A DNA stretch of 42,225 nucleotides from an uncultured Bacilli bacterium (lineage in GTDB: Bacteria; Bacillota_I; Bacilli_A; RFN20; CAG-288): assembly GCA_944332485.1 (NCBI GenBank), contig CALVKB010000008.1:1-42225 (forward strand). The letters are read 5' to 3'. This document shows positions 17,753 through 26,472 of this stretch, one piece after another. The notes beneath the pieces were generated by a model. The model ran no database searches, was not told the origin of the DNA, and saw only the letters and a program-made list of their open reading frames with translations. The position numbers and the translations under genes are program-made. How positions within the stretch are numbered: the stretch's first letter is position 1; each line of letters opens with the position of its first letter.

Positions 17753-19132
17753 TTATTTAAATAAGAAATCCTGGATGTATTTGTTCAGCTTGGTTATTTT
17801 AATTCTCACTTGTTCCATCGTATCACGATTTCTCACGGTTACACATTTATCGTTGACAGAATCAAAATCATAAGTTACGCATAAAGGTGTACCGATAGCA
17901 TCTTGTCTACGATAGCGTTTACCTATAGAACCAGTTGTATCGACGATGTAATTTAATCTTCTATCGAGAACTTTCAAAATCTTCTTGTTAGCTTGTTCAG
18001 TTAATTTGTTTGATAAAGGTAAAATGGCCACTGTGTATGGTGCAACACGAGGATTTAGATGCAAAACGATTCTTTTATCATCTTTGACATCTTCAACATC
18101 ATAACTATCGCAAAGTAAAGCTAAGATCAATCTATCGAGACCGAAGCTTGGTTCGATAACAGATGGCAAATATCTTGTGTTTGTCTCTTGATTGTAGTAG
18201 GTCAAATCTTGTTTTGAGTAATCTTGATGGCGTTGCAAATCGTATGTTGTACGGCATGCGATACCCATAAGTTCACCCCAACCAAATGGGAACAAGTATT
18301 CGATATCAGTTGTAGCAAGTGAATAGAATGCTAACTCTTCTTTTTCATGATCTCTAAAACGGATATTCTCATCTTTTAAACCGAGAGTTTCAACGAAAGA
18401 TTTGCAGTTCTTCTTGTAAAATTTGAACCATTTTTTATCTTCGCCAGGTTCTATGAAAAATTCAATTTCCATTTGTTCAAATTCCCTAGTACGGAAAATG
18501 AAGTTTCCTGGAGTAATCTCATTTCTAAAAGCTTTTCCAATATCACATATACCTATTGGTAATTTGCTTCTTGTGGTACGAAGTACATTTTTAAAATTTA
18601 CGAAGATACCTTGGGCGGTTTCCGGACGTAGATAAACGGTTGATTTACTATCTTCAAGAACACCCAAAAATGTCTTAAACATAAGATGGAATTTTCTTAT
18701 TTCTGTGAAGTTTCTAGAACCGCATTTAGGACAAACAACCTGTTTTTCCACATTCACGATTTTGTTCATATCACTTTCAGAAAGTTTATTTACATCGTAT
18801 TTATCACTTAATTGATCTTCAATTAATTTATCAGCTCTAAAACGTGAATTACAATTTTTACAATCGATAAGTGGGTCAGAAAAGTTGGATACATGTCCTG
18901 TTGCTTCCCAAACCTTCGGATTCATCAAAATTGCAGGATCAATCAAGTAATTATATGGGATTTGTCTGACAAAATGCTCAATCCATAAATCTTTAACATT
19001 GTTTTTAATCAAGCTACCTAATGGACCGTAATCCCATGAATTAGCTAATCCACCGTATATTTCACTGCCAGGATAAAAAAATCCTTGTGTGATAAGGTGA
19101 TTTGTAATCTCTTCAAATGTAAATTTTTTCAT
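17753..19132 (-). CDS. glyS: Glycyl-tRNA synthetase, dimeric type
   Basis: Single-chain class II synthetase (alpha2 type, also called GlyQS) charging tRNA-Gly. It starts with FTFEEITNHLITQGFFYPGSEIYGGLANSWDYGPLG, has the zinc-ribbon-like cysteines CKNC and CPKCGS, motif 2 (FRNEITPGNFIFRTREFEQMEIEFF) and motif 3 (EPSFGLDRLILALL), then the C-terminal anticodon-binding domain. 459 residues is the normal length. GAGGTTTA precedes the ATG. recO lies 63 bases upstream and dnaG 12 bases downstream. Confidence 0.96.
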   Translation of the reverse strand: MKKFTFEEITNHLITQGFFYPGSEIYGGLANSWDYGPLGSLIKNNVKDLWIEHFVRQIPYNYLIDPAILMNPKVWEATGHVSNFSDPLIDCKNCNSRFRADKLIEDQLSDKYDVNKLSESDMNKIVNVEKQVVCPKCGSRNFTEIRKFHLMFKTFLGVLEDSKSTVYLRPETAQGIFVNFKNVLRTTRSKLPIGICDIGKAFRNEITPGNFIFRTREFEQMEIEFFIEPGEDKKWFKFYKKNCKSFVETLGLKDENIRFRDHEKEELAFYSLATTDIEYLFPFGWGELMGIACRTTYDLQRHQDYSKQDLTYYNQETNTRYLPSVIEPSFGLDRLILALLCDSYDVEDVKDDKRIVLHLNPRVAPYTVAILPLSNKLTEQANKKILKVLDRRLNYIVDTTGSIGKRYRRQDAIGTPLCVTYDFDSVNDKCVTVRNRDTMEQVRIKITKLNKYIQDFLFK

Positions 19133-19195
19133 ATTAAACCTCGTAATAACTAACTTATATATTATATTTGATATTTGTTGTAAAAAGTTTAAATA

Positions 19196-19948
19196 CTAAA
19201 TTTTTTCTAAATTTAAAATTTGTTTGTAAAAATTGAACGCATCTCTTTGTTGAATATCGAATAAATCATATAAATTCGAGGTGAGATAATCGAACAAATT
19301 ATAAGAATACTTACGATATAAAGTTGAATCAAAACTCACCTTATCAAAGTTTGTTTCAATTTCATTGAGAATTTTGAAATAATTTTCATTTATGATATTT
19401 GTCTTCAATTTATTTTGACAACTATGACAGATAACTCCGCCAAACTCAACATTGAAACTTCTGAAGTTTTTTATATCAGCATCGCCACAATTTGCGCAAT
19501 AATTGAAACTTAGATTGTTGCCAAGATACTTGTATGCATTTCTTATGAAATAAAGTGCAATTATGGTAGTATCAGTTTTCGAATTTAGCGATTTTACTAT
19601 CTGTTTCAATGTTTCATATTTGAATTTGTCATATAAAAACAATTTGTTCAAAGCTTCTATGATGAACAATTTCAAACATTCGGTCTCCAAATTAGTTATT
19701 GTAGATGAAAATTCACATGATGCATGAGTCAAAATAGGATGTTTGAAATTCTCTTGTTGTGTTATTTCAAAATTGACAATATTTAATAAACCTAACGCGT
19801 TCCTAAGTTTGCTTTTAGGTTTATTTATATTTTTAGCATAACAAGATAATAAACCTTGATCTGTCAAAAAAGTTATAACAGATCCGTTTTCATTAAATTG
19901 ACCAGTTTTTACTACAATGCCTTGATTATTGAATACTTTCTTTATCAT
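19196..19948 (-). CDS. recO: DNA repair protein RecO
   Basis: RecO helps load RecA at gaps and anneals single strands. The 250-residue protein begins with an OB-fold domain (NNQGIVVKTGQFNENGSVITFLTDQGLLSCYAKNI), followed by a helical domain holding a zinc-binding pair of CxxC motifs, CANCG at about 163-167 and CHSC at about 183-186. Its start overlaps the era stop by 4 bases, showing tight coupling. The order era-recO-glyS is typical of Firmicutes. Confidence 0.92.
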   Translation of the reverse strand: MIKKVFNNQGIVVKTGQFNENGSVITFLTDQGLLSCYAKNINKPKSKLRNALGLLNIVNFEITQQENFKHPILTHASCEFSSTITNLETECLKLFIIEALNKLFLYDKFKYETLKQIVKSLNSKTDTTIIALYFIRNAYKYLGNNLSFNYCANCGDADIKNFRSFNVEFGGVICHSCQNKLKTNIINENYFKILNEIETNFDKVSFDSTLYRKYSYNLFDYLTSNLYDLFDIQQRDAFNFYKQILNLEKI

Positions 19949-20841
19949 ATATCAACGCCATAACCGTGTTTTCTTAAGAAAATTTCGTTATCTCGCCAAT
20001 TTTTTTCAACTTTTACTAGAAGATTGATTCTTACAGTTTTACCTGTAAATCCGTGGATTGCATTTTCACTGTAAGTGCATATTTTGCGTATCATCTTACC
20101 TTGCTTGCCAATGACAATTCCTTTTTCTGATTCTTTTTCAACATAAATATCAGCATAAATGTCAATCTCTTTTTCAGTTTCATCAACTTTAATTATTTCA
20201 ATATGAATGGAGTGAGGAACTTCTTTTTCCAAATTTCTCATGCATTTTTCTCTGATAATTTCAGCATAAATAAATGTAGCAGAGTGATCTGAGATCATGT
20301 CATCAGGATATACTAATTCACCTTCGGTAAGATGTTCTTTAATTTTTGAAATTAAAAGATCGATATTGAAATTTCTAATTGCAGACATCTCAACAATTGT
20401 AGCTTGAGGACAAAGACTTTTGCATTCTTCCAATTTTTTTATATGTTCTGGAGTTGTAATCAAATCAATCTTGTTAAAAGCAATTATTATTGGACAACCG
20501 ATGCTTTTTACATCTTCTGAAAATGTTTTGTTGACCGGTAAACTTGCATCAACGACATACACCAAAACTTCGCAGTCATTTTTAGCGACTGCACTTTCTC
20601 TTAAAAGAATAGAACCTAATCTACCATGAGGTTTAAATAATCCTGGTGTATCACAAAATATGATTTGTGAATCATCATCGTTATATATACCTCTTATATT
20701 TTCCCTTGTAGTTTGTGGTTTTTCAGAGACAGCTTGAATTTTGATGCCGAGTATCTTATTTAAGATTGTGGATTTACCTGAATTTGCACGACCATAAAGA
20801 GTAACAAATCCAACTTTTTTTCTTTTTTGTTTTTCTTTCAT
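19945..20841 (-). CDS. era: GTPase Era
   Basis: Ribosome-assembly GTPase that binds the 3' end of 16S rRNA. GTPase motifs: G1 GRANSGKS (usual form GRPNVGKS), G3 DTPGLF, G4 NKID, G5 SAIR. The C-terminal KH domain contains GIVIGKQGKMIRKI with the GxxG loop. The frame is open upstream to 20889, where the codon is TTG and the residues are unlike Era; the ATG at 20841 gives the family-like start MKEKQKRKKVGFVTL, so I use it (298 residues). No clear Shine-Dalgarno precedes it, and it begins only 4 bases after the cdd stop, so reinitiation is likely. Confidence 0.93.
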   Translation of the reverse strand: MKEKQKRKKVGFVTLYGRANSGKSTILNKILGIKIQAVSEKPQTTRENIRGIYNDDDSQIIFCDTPGLFKPHGRLGSILLRESAVAKNDCEVLVYVVDASLPVNKTFSEDVKSIGCPIIIAFNKIDLITTPEHIKKLEECKSLCPQATIVEMSAIRNFNIDLLISKIKEHLTEGELVYPDDMISDHSATFIYAEIIREKCMRNLEKEVPHSIHIEIIKVDETEKEIDIYADIYVEKESEKGIVIGKQGKMIRKICTYSENAIHGFTGKTVRINLLVKVEKNWRDNEIFLRKHGYGVDI

Positions 20842-20845
20842 ATTT

Positions 20846-21241
20846 TTATAGTGCTGATTTTGTAAATGTGTATGGGAGGATACCTTCAACAGTACTTTCT
20901 ATGTATTCTCCGCTTCGATTGAACATGATTATCTTTGTGTCTAAACTTAAAAGTTCAGCCATAACTTGTCGACAACTTCCGCATGGTGAAACAATCTCAT
21001 CAGAATCACCGAGGACACTTAAATATTCAACATCTTCATTTTTAATTTGTGCTAATTTCATTTGAACCATAGCAACTCTTTCGGCACATAAGCATTCACC
21101 ATAAGCTGCATTCTCAATGTTGGCTCCGATAAATTCTTTACCGTTTTTAAGTTTAATAATGCAAGCTACTCTGAAGTGTGAATAAGGTGAATAGCTCAAC
21201 TTTTGAACTTCCTGTAATTTTTTAAACAATTCTTTATGCAT
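20846..21241 (-). CDS. cdd: Cytidine deaminase
   Basis: Deaminates cytidine and deoxycytidine to the uridine forms for pyrimidine salvage. The 131-residue length is that of the tetrameric form. The zinc site is formed by GECLCAERVAM (the Cys and catalytic Glu of the CAE motif) and SPCGSCRQVMAEL (the PCxxC pair). YSPYSHFRVACIIKLKNGKEFIGANIENA is the typical N-terminal substrate region. It sits between ybeY and era with gaps of 1 and 4 bases, an order common in Firmicutes. Confidence 0.95.
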   Translation of the reverse strand: MHKELFKKLQEVQKLSYSPYSHFRVACIIKLKNGKEFIGANIENAAYGECLCAERVAMVQMKLAQIKNEDVEYLSVLGDSDEIVSPCGSCRQVMAELLSLDTKIIMFNRSGEYIESTVEGILPYTFTKSAL

Positions 21242-21242
21242 T

Positions 21243-21767
21243 TCATACCTCCTTTTTCAAATAACAATCGAATATTTTATTTTGTAAATCAAACATAATT
21301 TTCTTCTCTTCTTCATTATGAACGTGATCATAATTAAAAAGGTGCAATAATCCGTGTATGAAAAGGTAAATTACTTCCTGCTTGGCAGTTAAATTATATG
21401 TTGGTGCTTGCTCCTCACAGATATCTTCACATATGTAAATATCGCCTAAATCGTAAAATTCACTTTCAGAATTCAAATTTTCATCACCTTCATAATAAGC
21501 AAAGCTTAAAACATCAGTTGGTGAATCTTTCATTCGGTATGTTTTGTTCAATATTTGTATCTCTTGTTTTGTGACAATGGAACATGACACAACGTAGTAA
21601 TGTTTTCTTTTTAATGTTTCAAGGACAAGTTCAAAAGCAATTTGTAAATTTTGATTTAAATTCTCTTCATTCAATTTCAAATTATGTGTTGCTGAAAAAT
21701 TTAGTTCAGTTTGAAATTGCGAATTATTCATGAAAATTTTAGCCCCCTGTGTGCTAAAATTATACAT
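21243..21767 (-). CDS. ybeY: Endoribonuclease YbeY
   Basis: Metal-dependent RNase involved in 16S rRNA maturation and ribosome quality control. The zinc motif is LFIHGLLHLFNYDH, matching HxxxHxxxxxH. Upstream lies the family segment LNKTYRMKDSPTDVLSFAY. Two starts are possible. The ATG at 21767 overlaps the upstream stop (TAATG). The ATG at 21731 follows a GGGGG-containing site and gives MNNSQFQTELNF. I keep the longer frame but think the shorter (162 residues) equally likely. An 8-base inverted repeat (21736-21760) lies between the two. Confidence 0.9.
   Translation of the reverse strand: MYNFSTQGAKIFMNNSQFQTELNFSATHNLKLNEENLNQNLQIAFELVLETLKRKHYYVVSCSIVTKQEIQILNKTYRMKDSPTDVLSFAYYEGDENLNSESEFYDLGDIYICEDICEEQAPTYNLTAKQEVIYLFIHGLLHLFNYDHVHNEEEKKIMFDLQNKIFDCYLKKEV
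21736..21760 (-). promoter_or_regulatory. Hairpin at the front of ybeY
   Basis: On the minus strand ATTTTAGC and GCTAAAAT pair perfectly around the loop ACACAGGGG. The purine-rich GGGG that could serve as ribosome binding site for the ATG at 21731 lies in the loop and stem base. The hairpin may tune which of the two ybeY starts is used. This is a structural observation only. Confidence 0.4.
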
Positions 21768-22942
21768 TATTTATTGTTCAAATAAGATATAAAATTGCTG
21801 TCAACGTGCAATAAATTTTCCCTGTAATCCTCCAAATATTGGGTAGTTTGTTTGGTTCTGCAAACGTAAACAACAACAATGGAATATATGCCAAAATAGA
21901 ACAAAAACATGGTTATGTTGTAGTTTGTATTGACAAAAACAAGAACCAGATGATAAGCGAATATTAAAAGCAAAGTTCCAAACAAAGGGAAGTACTTGTA
22001 AAAAGCATTCTTGAAACTTGTTTTCAATGCTACATTATAATTATCAATGTAGTGTTCATCACCAAGTTTGAAATTTTTATACATCAGAAACTCATTTCTT
22101 GTTTGTATTTTTTTACTTACTTTCAATTTATTATCAAAGCCCATATCGAACAACAAGTACAAGATTATGAAAAATGATACGATATAAAGTTGATCGATAT
22201 CTTTCAAAGCTATTACAATAAGGAAAAATAATAAAGTAGTGATGTTTATAAAGAACATGTTTACTTTATAAAAAGATTCACTTTTCAATTTCATGATATT
22301 TTTAAAATTTTCAGATTTTTGAATTTTATTTTCATTCATATATCTAAAAATGATATTTTTATCGATCTTTTTATTAACTTTCAAAAGATAGAATATGTGA
22401 CCGATTATAGTTGATATTAAAATAAGCAAACTTACGAACAATATAACTTGATTTTTATATAAATCAATGTAAACAAACAAACCTATTGAACTTAAAAGTT
22501 CCACAACAAAGAAAGTAATTATAATTGACAATTCTGACTTTGTAATAAAAGATGGTAAGTTTCTTTTAATTTTTGCTTTATTTTTTTGTTTAGTTATTAG
22601 AAATTTATTAAGGCAAATCTCTTTAAAATCATTCAATTTACATAATACGATTCCATAGTTTGGGTCATAATAGGTTATCTTGTTTTTAGTTACTTTTAAA
22701 ATAAGTATGAAGTGCTCTTTGCTATCCTCTTTTATTTGAGCTATCGCAGGTAGCTCTTTTCTGGATATGTTTGTGACATCCTCTTCTATGGCTTCGACAA
22801 CCATATTGTTCTCCTGTAAAACTTTTGAAATTTTGAAAAAATCATCAAGATCATCATCTAAATGCATGCACATGTAATTCTCACATTTATTAACGATACT
22901 TAGATATTTTCTCACTACTTGCTGACCGCATGTTTTTTGCAT
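21767..22942 (-). CDS. C39-like peptidase domain fused to a six-helix membrane domain
   Basis: 391 residues. The first 120 resemble the C39 peptidase domain of bacteriocin exporters: KTCGQQVV with a candidate catalytic Cys5, LPAIAQI, EHFILIL with the candidate His (about 77), and YYDPNYGIVL with the candidate Asp (about 93). About six hydrophobic helices follow (roughly 135-160, 165-190, 230-247, 252-270, 315-335, 342-360), as in an exporter membrane domain. No ATP-binding domain follows; the protein ends SNFISYLNNK. The usual oxyanion Gln six residues before the Cys cannot exist here because the protein starts at MQKTC; Gln2 is the only candidate. Function unknown. It is the first gene before ybeY. 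Confidence 0.65.
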   Translation of the reverse strand: MQKTCGQQVVRKYLSIVNKCENYMCMHLDDDLDDFFKISKVLQENNMVVEAIEEDVTNISRKELPAIAQIKEDSKEHFILILKVTKNKITYYDPNYGIVLCKLNDFKEICLNKFLITKQKNKAKIKRNLPSFITKSELSIIITFFVVELLSSIGLFVYIDLYKNQVILFVSLLILISTIIGHIFYLLKVNKKIDKNIIFRYMNENKIQKSENFKNIMKLKSESFYKVNMFFINITTLLFFLIVIALKDIDQLYIVSFFIILYLLFDMGFDNKLKVSKKIQTRNEFLMYKNFKLGDEHYIDNYNVALKTSFKNAFYKYFPLFGTLLLIFAYHLVLVFVNTNYNITMFLFYFGIYSIVVVYVCRTKQTTQYLEDYRENLLHVDSNFISYLNNK

Positions 22943-22978
22943 AAAAAAATCCTCCTATACAATATATAAAGAGGATTT
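22943..22978 (-). terminator. Terminator-like hairpin that contains the ribosome binding site of the C39-like gene
   Basis: On the minus strand AAATCCTC (22978 to 22971) pairs with GAGGATTT (22954 to 22947) around a 16-base loop, and seven T residues run to the ATG at 22942. It therefore looks like the terminator of dnaB and the DnaI-like gene. The AGGAGG at 22956-22951 is the only ribosome binding site of the next gene and lies inside the 3' arm. Confidence 0.65.
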
Positions 22979-23007
22979 AGACTTCGTTATTTAAAATTTA
23001 CTGTTCT

Positions 23008-23988
23008 TTATAAAAGATCGACACAATCATAACATCTGGTCATGATTTTATCGGTGGAACCTTTTCTCAATAAATTTGAAAGTTTACTGTAAAAATCAGT
23101 TTTATTAACGCTGCGAGGAAGATTATCAGTCATATCGTTTATTGATACTTTACTTGATAAAAATGTCGTTTGATTTTCATTAGAACGATCTATCAACAAT
23201 TTTGTGAGGATAGTTTCATAAAATTTGTTCAACTGGAAAGGGGAATTATCAAAATTTGTCAAAAATAGATAATCGGCATTTACTGCTTTTTTATAAAGTT
23301 CAGCAAACTCCTTATCGTATTTAGAATTGTAGACATCGTAGAATAATTTTCCACAATCCACTATTGAAACTGTCTTTTTATATATAGCTAACTTATAGCA
23401 ATAATAAAACAGAACATTGATAGCATTTGAATTTTTGGAATAAAAATGACAGTTTGGTAGTCTTTTATTTTCCTTAATCTGTTTTTCATCAACAAGAATG
23501 GCATTCAATTTTACATTTTTCAGTGAATCTTTGAGTTTGATGTAGTTACGTAATACATCTTCTAAATGTTGGCCTACTTCAAAAATTTTGCTGATACTAT
23601 AATCATTGTAAATGACATTTTTGGAAATTAACAATTGATTTTTGGTCAATTCACATGGGACAATTTCATTTTCTAAATAGCCAGTGTCGAAATCGTAAAC
23701 AAGTTTTGTGCAATATCCTTTGTTTTTATTTTTACACTCATCTAATTTCATCGGACATTTGAGGCAATTGATATTGTTATCGTAAAATGCTCCGATAAAT
23801 CCTGCGTTATCGTGTATCAATTTTTCTTTCTCTTTTTCGGATAATTCTTCACCACTACCCTCGTAAATATCTTGGAAAATTGCATTTAACTGTTTTTGCA
23901 TAAAAGGGTATTTTTTAATTTTTTGTTTTATCTCTTCAACGAATTTATTTTTATATTCATCGCTAAATTCAATCTTTTTATCAGTCAT
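23008..23988 (-). CDS. DnaI-like primosomal protein lacking ATPase motifs
   Basis: Encoded directly after dnaB, the position of the helicase loader dnaI. The N-terminal part (1-115) fits DnaI: a helical segment, then the zinc cluster C75-x2-C78-x6-C85-x7-C93 and a further C112. The C-terminal part has the length of an AAA+ domain, but the expected P-loop position reads FYSKNSNAINV (182-192), with no GxxGxGK, and the Walker B position reads YLFLTNFDN (240-248), without the Asp pair. It therefore should not hydrolyse ATP. It ends with an extra CysxxCys (RCYDC, 318-322). The best guess is a helicase-binding factor without loader ATPase activity. It could also be a lineage-specific unrelated protein, but context and zinc cluster argue for DnaI ancestry. 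Confidence 0.65.
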   Translation of the reverse strand: MTDKKIEFSDEYKNKFVEEIKQKIKKYPFMQKQLNAIFQDIYEGSGEELSEKEKEKLIHDNAGFIGAFYDNNINCLKCPMKLDECKNKNKGYCTKLVYDFDTGYLENEIVPCELTKNQLLISKNVIYNDYSISKIFEVGQHLEDVLRNYIKLKDSLKNVKLNAILVDEKQIKENKRLPNCHFYSKNSNAINVLFYYCYKLAIYKKTVSIVDCGKLFYDVYNSKYDKEFAELYKKAVNADYLFLTNFDNSPFQLNKFYETILTKLLIDRSNENQTTFLSSKVSINDMTDNLPRSVNKTDFYSKLSNLLRKGSTDKIMTRCYDCVDLL

Positions 23989-24003
23989 AAATATCTCCTT
24001 ATG

Positions 24004-25338
24004 TTATTTGTTAGGATCCAATATATCCAAAGATAATTCTTCTGAATCGATATCATCAAAGCCACTTTCTTCCAGATAAATATTATCATTACTCTTTTTG
24101 TTAGATACTTTAGTTGACTCAAGTTTATTGTTGTATTTATTCTTCTTCTCTTGGTTTATTTCATAAGATTTATAAAGATAATCTGCAACGCTACTAGCGC
24201 TGTTTAAATTTTTCAAACATATTGTATTTGCAATTTGTTCAATGTATTTCATATTGAACACTTTAACGACATTTTTGCAATAATCGAGCAGAATATTGAT
24301 AATTGGTTCAGTTAAACAAAAATCAACGCTAAGTTTATCAACGATGTTCAAAGCAAGTTTATAATTACCTGTTCCGTAATTTGCAAACTCCTTTGATAAA
24401 AAATTCACCGTTGACATATTGATTATGCGGTTTAATCTTCTTGTAAATTCACTATCACCTGGGACATATTTAAAAGCGATGTTATTTTCAAAGTCATCAT
24501 TGTTATTACCGAAAATCTCATTGTCATTTTTTAATTTTTCAAAACTTGTACATAGGTAATTTTTGACTTTGGTCAAAAATGTATTTATATCGAAATATTT
24601 GTTATCTTTTGTACTTTCGTAAAGAAAATCACAATAGATATCCTCAGTTAACTCATACAGATTGATGTAATTTAAAATTTGGGCTAAATTTGCTTTGTAA
24701 ACTGAGAAAGTCAATTGATGATTTTTCAAAGCTTTCTTAAAATTAGTTTCGTTTGTCGTAATTTTGAATGTTTTCACATATGATTTATCGATAATTTCAC
24801 TGTTTTCAATATCTTGTGATAAATTTTGTGAAGGGATACTTTTCATTATTGAATCACCGTAAAAATCTTTGAAACTGGTTTCGATTTTAACAAAATTATT
24901 AAAAACATTTTTATTAGTCAAGAATAAGTTTTTAACTTGTTGAAAATATTGATTATTCGTACTATTTATAAGTAAAGAAACTAAAGCAGGATCTTGGAAA
25001 AACTTCGAAGGTGATGCAACTGGATGCAATTCTTCCAAATAATATATCGAATTTTTCTTCTCATCACGGTAACTTGACACAAGATTAATTGCCTCTAAAT
25101 ATGAGAAACAACGAGCTAATTCCATCTTTGAAAAACCAGTCATCATCTGCAAGTCTTCACAAGTGTATGTGTTATTACGATAATCGAGAGCTTTAAGTGA
25201 GCACAAAATTCGATATAAATGGCAATTGTTCGCTTTCAAAAATGGAGCGTAACAAAGCGAAAATAAAAGCTCATCACCCTCACTTGTTGAAAAATCTTTC
25301 ACAACTTTAATTATCGAATTGTTCTCTAACTCTCTCAT
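24004..25338 (-). CDS. dnaB: Replication initiation protein DnaB (Firmicutes type)
   Basis: A 444-residue protein of the DnaB/DnaD family, which acts with DnaD and DnaI to load the replicative helicase at oriC; it is not the helicase. The N-terminal winged-helix domain includes YTCEDLQMMTGFSKMELARCFSYLEAINLVSSY (58-90), followed by the family segment SPSKFFQDPALVSLLI. The DnaD-like C-terminal domain includes YKLALNIVDKLSVDFCLTEPIINILLDYC. The tail (about 405-444) is polar and acidic and looks disordered. GAGGT precedes the ATG. It is co-transcribed with the DnaI-like gene 15 bases downstream. A TATACT -10 is visible upstream on this strand. Confidence 0.85.
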   Translation of the reverse strand: MRELENNSIIKVVKDFSTSEGDELLFSLCYAPFLKANNCHLYRILCSLKALDYRNNTYTCEDLQMMTGFSKMELARCFSYLEAINLVSSYRDEKKNSIYYLEELHPVASPSKFFQDPALVSLLINSTNNQYFQQVKNLFLTNKNVFNNFVKIETSFKDFYGDSIMKSIPSQNLSQDIENSEIIDKSYVKTFKITTNETNFKKALKNHQLTFSVYKANLAQILNYINLYELTEDIYCDFLYESTKDNKYFDINTFLTKVKNYLCTSFEKLKNDNEIFGNNNDDFENNIAFKYVPGDSEFTRRLNRIINMSTVNFLSKEFANYGTGNYKLALNIVDKLSVDFCLTEPIINILLDYCKNVVKVFNMKYIEQIANTICLKNLNSASSVADYLYKSYEINQEKKNKYNNKLESTKVSNKKSNDNIYLEESGFDDIDSEELSLDILDPNK

Positions 25339-25451
25339 ATTTACCTCGTAAAAAAGTATAACAAAATTATCTTGTATTTGGTTTGAAAACTAACCCCTAA
25401 TAAAATTGATTAAAATATACTATTTATATACATAAAATAATAGAAAAAAAT

Positions 25452-25479
25452 TATAATTTATAATGTGTGAAAAGAGGTT
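25452..25479 (+). promoter_or_regulatory. Overlapping -10 boxes and ribosome binding site of pfkA
   Basis: Two TATAAT hexamers lie in tandem at 25452-25457 and 25459-25464 in a very AT-rich stretch. No matching -35 is obvious. AAAGAGGT just after them serves the ATG at 25485. The 126 bases between dnaB and pfkA must hold both divergent promoters. Confidence 0.4.
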
Positions 25480-25484
25480 TTCGT

Positions 25485-26471
25485 ATGGAAGCAAAAAAGA
25501 AAATAGGAATTTTGACATCCGGTGGTGATAGCCCAGGGATGAACGCCTGTTTAAGAGCAGTTGTCAGAACTGCGATTGAAAATAATTTTGAAGCTTATGT
25601 TATCGAAGAAGGATACTATGGAATCTTGCATAATTTGATGCACAAAGTTGAGAAAAAAGATGTGTCCGATATCATGCAAAAAGGTGGCACTATAATTGGA
25701 ACAGCTAGATTACCAAAATTCAAAGAACCCGAGGTTCAGAAGAAAGCAGCTGAGATACTTAAAAAACAAAACTTCATCGGTGTTGTTTGTATCGGTGGTG
25801 ATGGTACATACGCTGGTGCTATGAAATTGACTGAAAATGGAATCAATTGTATCGGTTTACCAGGTACTATCGATAATGATATAACAAGTTCTGATTACAC
25901 AATCGGATTTGATACTGCTTTGAATACTATCGTTGAAAATATCGATCGAATAAAAGATACCTCAACCTCACATAAAAGATGTGCCGTTGTTGAAGTTATG
26001 GGAAGATATTGCCCTGATTTAGCTTGTTTTGCAGGTTTAGCAACAGGTGCTGAGTTGATTCTCACTTCCTTGAATCCGATGAGTGAAAAACAGATACTTG
26101 AACATATGAAAAAAGAGCATGATCAAGGTAAAAGAAGTGCATTGGTTGTTGTGGCCGAACATCTTCTTGATGTCAACGACTTGGCTAAAAAAATTGAAGC
26201 TTATTCCGGCTATGAGACCAGAGCTACTGTTTTAGGACATTTACAAAGAGGTGGTAGCCCAAGTGCAATGGATAGAGTTCTCGCATCTAGACTTGGTTAT
26301 CATGCAGTCATGCTTTTAAAGGAGAACAAAGGTGGTATCTGTTTAGGAATTGTTGATAACAAAATTCAACAAACACCGATATTGAAAGCATTGGATAAAA
26401 CTAGTTCATCACACGATAAGAAGATTTCTATATCGAAAGAGATAATCAAAATAGCGGAGATAATTGAGTAG
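25485..26471 (+). CDS. pfkA: 6-phosphofructokinase
   Basis: ATP-dependent phosphofructokinase, the committing step of glycolysis. Motifs: ILTSGGDSPGMNACLRA (ATP site), CIGGDGTYAGA, LPGTIDNDI with the catalytic Asp, TIGFDTALNTIVENIDRIKDTSTSHKR, EVMGR and VLGHLQRGGSPSAMDRV. 328 residues is close to the usual 319-325. The frame is open 18 bases further to a GTG, but the ATG at 25485 has AGAGG at good distance. It starts the glycolytic operon pfkA-pyk-ROK kinase-thrS. Confidence 0.96.
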   Translation: MEAKKKIGILTSGGDSPGMNACLRAVVRTAIENNFEAYVIEEGYYGILHNLMHKVEKKDVSDIMQKGGTIIGTARLPKFKEPEVQKKAAEILKKQNFIGVVCIGGDGTYAGAMKLTENGINCIGLPGTIDNDITSSDYTIGFDTALNTIVENIDRIKDTSTSHKRCAVVEVMGRYCPDLACFAGLATGAELILTSLNPMSEKQILEHMKKEHDQGKRSALVVVAEHLLDVNDLAKKIEAYSGYETRATVLGHLQRGGSPSAMDRVLASRLGYHAVMLLKENKGGICLGIVDNKIQQTPILKALDKTSSSHDKKISISKEIIKIAEIIE

Positions 26472-26472
26472 T

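Noticed and set aside
17741-19195. T-box leaders before glyS, thrS, pheS, hisS or aspS
   Set aside because: The upstream gaps are 2 to 63 bases, too short for a T-box, and no AGGGTGG-type T-box sequence is seen in them.
20842-20889. Longer era start at 20889 (TTG)
   Set aside because: The added residues are unlike Era and lie inside cdd; the ATG at 20841 gives a normal N-terminus.
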